From DATFQE01 sp035264445 (GTDB taxonomy: Bacteria > Actinomycetota > Thermoleophilia > Gaiellales > Gaiellaceae), in NCBI GenBank assembly GCA_035264445.1, contig DATFQE010000145.1, forward strand, positions 1 to 10,558: 10,558 nt of DNA. Direction: 5' to 3'. The notes below the pieces were generated by a model. The model was given only the letters and a program-made list of their open reading frames with translations, did not search any database and was not told where the DNA came from. How positions within the stretch are numbered: the first letter of the stretch is position 1; every line of letters starts with the position of its first letter. Below, piece by piece: positions 7,379 through 10,558 of the stretch. Position numbers and translations under genes: made by a program.

Positions 7379-7396
7379 ATCCCCCATTTGGGGGAT
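7379..7396. promoter_or_regulatory. Palindromic operator-like element upstream of the second CAP gene
   Basis: ATCCCCCATTTGGGGGAT is a 7-bp inverted repeat with a 4-nt centre, placed between the first CAP gene's stop and the second CAP gene's start. C-run/G-run dyads with an AT-rich centre are typical of sites bound by dimeric regulators, but the factor is unknown. As RNA it would fold into a hairpin. It shares CCCCATTT and GATG with the sequence upstream of the first CAP gene. Confidence 0.5.
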
Positions 7397-7428
7397 GAGA
7401 GGCGGTCCCGTGTGCCGATGTCAATCTC

Positions 7429-8130
7429 GTGGTTCGGGGGGTTTGCGCCGGTTTGTCGATCGTCGTGTTCGCCGCGCTCGCTTCGAGTGCCGCTGCGGGA
7501 ACGAGCCGTGCGACGGCGCCGATCCCGACGAAGCGCGAGCTCCGCTCGGCGGGGGCGGCCCTCGCGGGCAAGAGTCGCGCCGCCGTCGGCCGCCGCGCGG
7601 TCGAGCGCCTGGCGCCGGCGCTCCGCCGGTTGGTGTGGGACGGACGCGCGGCCGCGGCGCCGCGAGCAAAGACGTCGCCCCGCACAGTCGCGGGTCTCAG
7701 CACGGTCGAATCGAGCCTGCTCGGTCAGATCAACGACGTTCGACGCTCGCGAGCGCTGCGTCCGCTGAGGATCTCCCGCGGCCTCTCCGCGGCCGCCGCC
7801 TACCACTCGCGCCAGATGGTCCAGCACGGCTTCTTCGAGCACGAGTCGCGGGGCGGCGGTGCGTTCTGGAAGCGCGTCGCGCGCTTCTACGGCTCGGCCG
7901 GGTTCAGCGCCTGGGAGGTAGGCGAGAACCTCGCGTACGGGTCGCCCGAGCTCAGCCCGGCGGCGACCGTGCGCATGTGGATGAACAGCCCGGGCCACCG
8001 CGAGAACCTGCTCTCGCGCAGGTGGCGCGACGTCGGCCTCGGCGTGCTCCACGTCGGCGCCGCGGGCGGAGAGTTCGGCGGCAGCCCCGTCACCGTCGTG
8101 ACGGCGGACTTCGGCTATCGCAACCGCTGA
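7429..8130 (+). CDS. Secreted CAP-domain protein, second of three, with extended N-terminal region
   Basis: A 233-residue protein. Residues 1-24 form a signal peptide with a hydrophobic stretch at about 8-20. Residues 25-90 are a basic, alanine- and arginine-rich linker of no recognised fold. The CAP domain runs from about 92 to the end with H126 in AYHSRQM, E137 in FFEHES, E166 in VGENLAYG and H190 in SPGHRENLL. It is clearly a paralogue of its neighbours: the block FFEHE, AFW, VGENLAYGSP and WM-SP-HR is shared with the third copy. The GTG at 7429 is the only in-frame start that keeps the signal peptide. Its Shine-Dalgarno is poor (GAGAGGCGG lies about 25 nt upstream). A 63-bp gap holding the palindrome separates it from the first CAP gene. 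The long linker may act as a wall or membrane spacer, which is inference. Confidence 0.87.
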   Translation: MVRGVCAGLSIVVFAALASSAAAGTSRATAPIPTKRELRSAGAALAGKSRAAVGRRAVERLAPALRRLVWDGRAAAAPRAKTSPRTVAGLSTVESSLLGQINDVRRSRALRPLRISRGLSAAAAYHSRQMVQHGFFEHESRGGGAFWKRVARFYGSAGFSAWEVGENLAYGSPELSPAATVRMWMNSPGHRENLLSRRWRDVGLGVLHVGAAGGEFGGSPVTVVTADFGYRNR

Positions 8131-8134
8131 GTCC

Positions 8135-8163
8135 TTGACATTCGTCGGCGGCCGCCGGACACT
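8135..8163 (+). promoter_or_regulatory. Candidate sigma-70-type promoter for the third CAP gene
   Basis: A perfect TTGACA at 8135-8140 is followed after 17 bp by GACACT at 8158-8163. The start of transcription would fall near 8170, leaving a leader of about 45 nt that contains the hairpin CGGCT-gaaa-AGCCG at 8176-8189. The promoter begins 4 bp after the second CAP gene, so the third copy can be expressed independently. Confidence 0.5.
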
Positions 8164-8214
8164 GGTCTTAGCGGCCGGCTGAAAAGCCGAGGCCAACGAC
8201 GCGAGGAGCAAGCC

Positions 8215-8793
8215 GTGACGCGCCGCCCCCTCAGGCGACGCCCGGCTGCGGTGATCGGAGGACGACTCGCAAGCGTCGCCCTCCTAGTCTTGCTCGCTGC
8301 TCCGCCGCCGGCCGTTGCTGCGCAACACCAAGACCGGCCGCGACGCATTGCCGCGTCCCTGAGTCGCTTCGAGCAGGACGTCCTTCACGTCGTGAACGGC
8401 ATGCGTGCTAATGCCGGACGCGCGCGGCTGACCGTCTCGGCGGGCCTGACCGACGCCGCGGAGGTACACACGGCGCGGATGATCCGTCGCGGCTTCTTCG
8501 AGCACGAAGCACCAGGCGAGGCGGCGTTCTGGCACCGGATCGAGCGGTTCTACCCGTCGGCGGGCTACGAGTACTGGGCGGTCGGCGAGAACCTGGCGTA
8601 CGGCAGCCCGAGCCTGGACCCCGACGAAGCGCTGCACGAGTGGATGCTCAGCCCGAAACACCGGCGGAGCCTGCTGTCGAGGGATTGGCGCGAAGTAGGC
8701 GTGGCGGCCGTCCACGTTGAGTCGGCGCCCGGCGAATACGCGGGAGATCCCGCCACGGTGATCACGCTGGACCTCGGCGTGCGCAGGGGATAG
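8215..8793 (+). CDS. Secreted CAP-domain protein, third of three
   Basis: A 192-residue protein with a twin-arginine-like basic start (residues 2-9), a hydrophobic stretch at about 18-35 ending in an AxA-type signal peptidase site near residue 36, and a CAP domain from about 50 to the end. Cavity residues are H85 in EVHTARM, E96 in FFEHE, E125 in VGENLAYG and H149 in SPKHRRSLL. Compared with the first two copies, the segment after H149 reads RRSLLS instead of RENLLS. The GTG at 8215 has a good Shine-Dalgarno, GAGGAG at 8203-8208, 6 nt away, the best of the three genes. The leader contains a GAAA-tetraloop hairpin (8176-8189) and its own TTGACA promoter. The tRNA-Arg promoter lies immediately downstream with no obvious terminator between. 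Confidence 0.9.
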   Translation: MTRRPLRRRPAAVIGGRLASVALLVLLAAPPPAVAAQHQDRPRRIAASLSRFEQDVLHVVNGMRANAGRARLTVSAGLTDAAEVHTARMIRRGFFEHEAPGEAAFWHRIERFYPSAGYEYWAVGENLAYGSPSLDPDEALHEWMLSPKHRRSLLSRDWREVGVAAVHVESAPGEYAGDPATVITLDLGVRRG

Positions 8794-8809
8794 CGGCCGG
8801 ATTCGGCGC

Positions 8810-8815
8810 TACGCT
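8810..8815 (+). promoter_or_regulatory. Candidate -10 element for tRNA-Arg
   Basis: TACGCT ends 8 nt before the first base of the tRNA, and the same hexamer precedes the tRNA-Gly gene at a similar distance. No clear -35 element is seen. Confidence 0.4.
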
Positions 8816-8823
8816 CAGGGCAC

Positions 8824-8895
8824 GCGCCTGTAGCTCAGTGGAAGAGCGGCGGCCTTCTAAGCCGCGGGTCGGAGGTTCGAATCCTCCCAGGCGCA
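8824..8895 (+). tRNA. tRNA-Arg (anticodon TCT)
   Basis: The acceptor arm GCGCCTG at 8824-8830 pairs with CAGGCGC at 8888-8894. The anticodon stem GCGGC/GCCGC encloses the loop CTTCTAA, giving anticodon TCT, which reads AGA, a rare arginine codon in high-GC genomes. The T arm contains GGTTCGAATCC. The discriminator base is A8895, and CCA is not encoded. Confidence 0.96.
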
Positions 8896-8899
8896 TCGG

Positions 8900-8929
8900 C
8901 CTCGACCGAGCCGGCGTGTGCGGTCGAGG
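8900..8929 (+). terminator. Terminator-like hairpin after tRNA-Arg
   Basis: CCTCGACCG at 8900-8908 is perfectly complementary to CGGTCGAGG at 8921-8929, with a 12-nt loop. There is no T-tract. It lies 4 nt after the tRNA and 24 nt before the next promoter, a position that fits transcript termination. Confidence 0.5.
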
Positions 8930-8953
8930 TCGCGAATGCGAGGCGGCCCACGC

Positions 8954-8981
8954 TTGACAGCGTGCCTCACGGTGGGAAACT
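8954..8981 (+). promoter_or_regulatory. Candidate sigma-70-type promoter for the winged-helix regulator
   Basis: A perfect TTGACA at 8954-8959 is followed after 16 bp by GAAACT at 8976-8981. The hexamer resembles GACACT before the third CAP gene and TACGCT before two tRNAs. Transcription would begin near 8988, which supports the GTG at 9017 as the start codon. Confidence 0.45.
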
Positions 8982-9016
8982 CGGGGGCCTGTAGTAAAGG
9001 CGAACCGTCATCTGGA

Positions 9017-9367
9017 GTGACTCTGCGGCCAGAAAAAGACGACCCAATTGACTTCTCGACTCTGCGGTCGTGGAAGTTCCTCACCAACCACGCGCAGGTA
9101 TTGCTCGCTGTCGCACGCGACCCAGACGCGACCGTTGCAGAGGTCGCGGAAACGGTGCAGATTACGGAGCGATCGGCGTACCGCCTGCTCGCCGACCTGC
9201 AGAAGGCGGGCTACGTACGACGGCGGCGGATCGGTAGGCAGAACAGCTACGAGGTCAACCGAACGCTTCCGCTTCGCGATCCCATGGTCGCGAACGAGCT
9301 CGTTACCGACCTAATGAGCCTCCTAGCCGAAGAGGATTTCGAGGCGCACATCCGCCTGATCTGCTGA
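9017..9367 (+). CDS. Small winged-helix transcriptional regulator (MarR/ArsR-like)
   Basis: A 116-residue cytosolic DNA-binding protein. After a short charged N-terminus, residues 21-34 (FLTNHAQVLLAVAR) form the first helix, residues 39-64 the helix-turn-helix with TVAEVAETVQIT and the recognition helix ERSAYRLLADLQ, and residues 66-81 the wing, YVRRRRIGRQNSYEV. The tail holds LPLRDP and a leucine-rich helix that may dimerise. I recognise the pattern as a short winged-helix type common in Thermoleophilia, not a specific regulator, and the target is unknown. The frame is open upstream to 8918, but that extension crosses a hairpin and the TTGACA promoter and encodes cysteine- and arginine-rich sequence, so GTG 9017 is preferred. 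The best nearby Shine-Dalgarno is a weak AAAGG at 8996-9000. Codon use is less GC-biased than in the flanking large genes. Confidence 0.82.
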   Translation: MTLRPEKDDPIDFSTLRSWKFLTNHAQVLLAVARDPDATVAEVAETVQITERSAYRLLADLQKAGYVRRRRIGRQNSYEVNRTLPLRDPMVANELVTDLMSLLAEEDFEAHIRLIC

Positions 9368-9650
9368 GCGCTCGCGTCGCCGGGCGCGCAACCGCCGAAA
9401 CGGCTGTCGAAATTGTCAGGTTTTTGTTAACACGCCGCGTGCGAGCATCGTGGTGTGGAACGCGATCTGCGGTCGGCGTCGCGGGGCGGAGCGTGCACGC
9501 GTGGAGCTCTCCCTCGAAGTGGCGACGCCCGATCAGCACGTAGGAGGTGATGTCCCCAGGTCTACGTCGTATGTGGTCCACCAGGATGCCGTGCCTGAGA
9601 AGGGCGGGGTCTCGCGGCTTGAGACGCCCTATGGCATAGGAGGAGAGTAG
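9368..9650 (+). other. Long intergenic region and structured leader of the secreted-protein gene
   Basis: The first part contains a small hairpin (GCCG at 9394-9397 with CGGC at 9401-9404) and an AT-rich island at 9410-9431, the most likely promoter region. TTGTTA at 9424-9429 with CATCGT at 9446-9451 is a weak candidate pair. The second part has nested inverted repeats: ACGTAG 9538-9543 with CTACGT 9562-9567, and a compound stem of ATGCC 9586-9590 with GGCAT 9633-9637, AGGGC 9601-9605 with GCCCT 9626-9630, and GTCTC 9609-9613 with GAGAC 9621-9625. This stem ends where the Shine-Dalgarno of the next gene begins, so RNA-level control is possible. No known riboswitch was recognised. Confidence 0.5.
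9550..9639 (+). CDS. Possible arginine-rich leader peptide (29 codons)
   Basis: ATG at 9550 opens a 29-codon frame with eight arginines, ending in a TAG at 9637-9639 that overlaps the Shine-Dalgarno of the secreted-protein gene. A near-perfect anti-SD complement, AGGAGGTGA, lies directly before it at 9542-9550, but its spacing to the ATG is only about 2 nt, which is poor for initiation. In-frame ATG codons at 9571 and 9586 exist. It could be a translated leader, or the apparent SD may be part of an RNA structure. Low confidence. Confidence 0.2.
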   Translation: MSPGLRRMWSTRMPCLRRAGSRGLRRPMA

Positions 9651-10142
9651 ATGCAAAGTCGTAGCTTCATGAAGCACGCAGCGATCGGCCTCGTCGTGGT
9701 GCTCGCGATCGTGTTCACGGCGGTCGCCTCGGCGGCGAACGTCCACTTCAAGAAGCCCGCTCCCCAATTCACCGACCAAGGCCTCGTCCTCAATGCAGCG
9801 GGCGCCCTTGCCGGCTTGGGGAACGAGGACGTTTTGATTACGCTGACCGCGACGGCCGACCCGACGACGACCTGCACGAACCAAGGCGGAAATCAGGCCC
9901 CAGGTCAGAATCCGGCCGCGGTCACGGTCACCGGCAGCCAGGCGATCCCCGCCGGCGAGATCAAGAACGGGAATGTGGCGTTCAACGTGACAACCCAGCC
10001 GCCGGCGCAGCCCACTGCGGCGCAGGCGGGCTGCCCCAACAACAACTGGACTGCCGAGATCACCGATCTCGAGTTCACCTCGGCGACCATCACCGTCAGT
10101 CAGGGCGGCGTGGTCGTGCTGCAGCAGACGTTCAGTCTGTAG
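9651..10142 (+). CDS. Small secreted protein of unknown function with two cysteines
   Basis: A 163-residue protein. Residues 1-29 form a classical signal peptide: basic start (R4, K8, H9), hydrophobic core 11-26 and the AxA-like site VASAA before N30. The mature part is rich in threonine, alanine, asparagine and glutamine and predominantly beta-forming, with the segments TDQGLVLNAAGALAGLGNED and ITLTATADPTTT and the C-terminal ATITVSQGGVVVLQQTFSL. C75 in TTTCTNQGG and C128 in AGCPNNNW probably form a disulphide. I recall similar uncharacterised secreted proteins in soil actinobacteria, but no function is known to me and none should be assumed. The Shine-Dalgarno AGGAGGAG at 9638-9645 is strong and well spaced. 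An internal ATG at 9669 would also keep the signal peptide. A hairpin follows at 10176. Confidence 0.85.
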   Translation: MQSRSFMKHAAIGLVVVLAIVFTAVASAANVHFKKPAPQFTDQGLVLNAAGALAGLGNEDVLITLTATADPTTTCTNQGGNQAPGQNPAAVTVTGSQAIPAGEIKNGNVAFNVTTQPPAQPTAAQAGCPNNNWTAEITDLEFTSATITVSQGGVVVLQQTFSL

Positions 10143-10175
10143 CTGCCGCCGGAACAGCAGGCAGACGTAACGGAC

Positions 10176-10203
10176 CGGAGGGCCGCCATTGCGCGGCCCT
10201 CCG
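10176..10203 (+). terminator. Terminator-like hairpin after the secreted-protein gene
   Basis: CGGAGGGCCGC at 10176-10186 pairs perfectly with GCGGCCCTCCG at 10193-10203 across a 6-nt loop. No T-tract follows. It lies 33 nt after the stop codon and before the DJ-1/PfpI gene. Confidence 0.65.
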
Positions 10204-10318
10204 ACGTACCACGACGCATACCGACACCGCTACGCGATCCGCGGCTTTGGTGCGTGGCCCGCGTTAGCGCGCCCTCGCTCTCGGGAAGGCATAGAAAACC
10301 AGAAGAAAGGGGTGCAAA

Positions 10319-10558
10319 GTGGCTGATCTGAACGGAAAGCGCGTCGCGATTCTCGCGACCGACATGGTCGAGCAGGTCGAGCTCGTGGAGCCGCGCAAGG
10401 CGGTCGAGGAGGCCGGCGCCGACGTGGAGCTGGTGTCGCTCGAGACCGGCGAGATCCAGGGCTTCAACCACTACGACAAGGCGGACGCGTTTCCTGTCGA
10501 CAAGGCCGTCGGCGACGTCTCGGCGGACGATTACGACGCCTTGCTTCTTCCCGGCGGC
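10319..10558 (+). CDS. DJ-1/PfpI family protein (type 1 glutamine amidotransferase-like), 5' part
   Basis: The first 80 codons of a gene that runs off the window. The N-terminus reads as KRVAILATDMVEQVELVEP (residues 7-25), followed by a segment around residues 55-60 with GEIQGFNHYDKADAFPVDK and then DYDALLLPGG at the edge. This matches the YhbO/PfpI branch of the DJ-1 superfamily, whose members act as general stress, protease-like or glyoxalase/deglycase-type enzymes. E18 aligns with the conserved glutamate next to the active site; the nucleophilic cysteine would lie beyond the window. GTG at 10319 has AGAAAGGGG at 10304-10312 as Shine-Dalgarno. The preceding 10204-10318 holds no visible gene. 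Confidence 0.85.
   Translation, partial: MADLNGKRVAILATDMVEQVELVEPRKAVEEAGADVELVSLETGEIQGFNHYDKADAFPVDKAVGDVSADDYDALLLPGG

Noticed and set aside
6880..8211. Long minus-strand frame opposite the first two CAP genes
   Set aside because: It has no recognisable domain and lies opposite two genes with intact CAP motifs; a GC-bias artefact.
8857..9087. Minus-strand frame overlapping tRNA-Arg and the regulator promoter
   Set aside because: Its C-terminal WEDSNLRPA is the usual false translation of a tRNA on the opposite strand.
9450..9650. 66-codon frame (GTG at 9450) ending directly before the secreted-protein ATG
   Set aside because: There is no Shine-Dalgarno, no recognisable domain, and its third-position GC (about 71% by hand count) looks lower than in the large genes here. 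It runs through the structured leader. Not fully excluded.
1..10558. Search for CRISPR arrays, insertion sequences, prophage genes, toxin-antitoxin pairs or defence systems
   Set aside because: No spaced direct repeats, transposase or integrase motifs, or paired small toxin/antitoxin genes were seen. The window looks like ordinary chromosomal sequence.

Overview
The window is high-GC DNA with dense genes, many GTG starts and tRNA genes that do not encode CCA. Together with the protein types (a multi-GAF cytosolic histidine kinase, a CtaG-type oxidase assembly protein, CAP/SCP-like secreted proteins, a short winged-helix regulator of a kind I associate with Gaiellales or Solirubrobacterales), this suggests a chromosomal segment of an actinobacterium, perhaps of class Thermoleophilia. 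The phylum is well supported. The class is an inference from recall, not from a search.

Layout. Positions 1-284 are non-coding and rich in inverted repeats, including a strong terminator-like hairpin. A 1224-residue soluble sensor kinase (five GAF domains, one PAS, HisKA, HATPase) follows at 285-3959 and abuts a single-domain response regulator at 3960-4424, so the two form a two-component pair. A tRNA-Pro(TGG) comes next. On the minus strand lies a remnant that looks like the C-terminal end of a GGDEF domain, then an intact CtaG-like membrane protein. The ctaG-like gene is divergent from a tRNA-Gly(TCC), with only about 21 bp between them. An AI-2E family (UPF0118) membrane protein follows.

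From 6823 to 8793 there are three consecutive genes for secreted CAP-domain (SCP/PR-1-like, YkwD-type) proteins, each with a signal peptide and an intact H-E-E-H constellation. The first two share a CCCCATTT-containing motif upstream; the third has its own TTGACA-type promoter. A tRNA-Arg(TCT) closes this block, followed by a hairpin, a small winged-helix regulator (start revised to 9017), and a 283-nt non-coding leader with nested inverted repeats. That leader precedes a small secreted protein of unknown function with two cysteines. A terminator-like hairpin and the first 80 codons of a DJ-1/PfpI family gene end the window.

How the genes relate. The kinase and regulator clearly work together. 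The CAP triplet is a tandem paralogue family, probably acting outside the membrane. The remaining genes look like independent single units separated by tRNAs. I see no CRISPR array, insertion sequence, prophage gene or defence system. The most unusual features are the tandem CAP family with its shared upstream motif, the GGDEF remnant, the structured leader at 9538-9645, and the overlapping divergent promoter at the tRNA-Gly/ctaG boundary.
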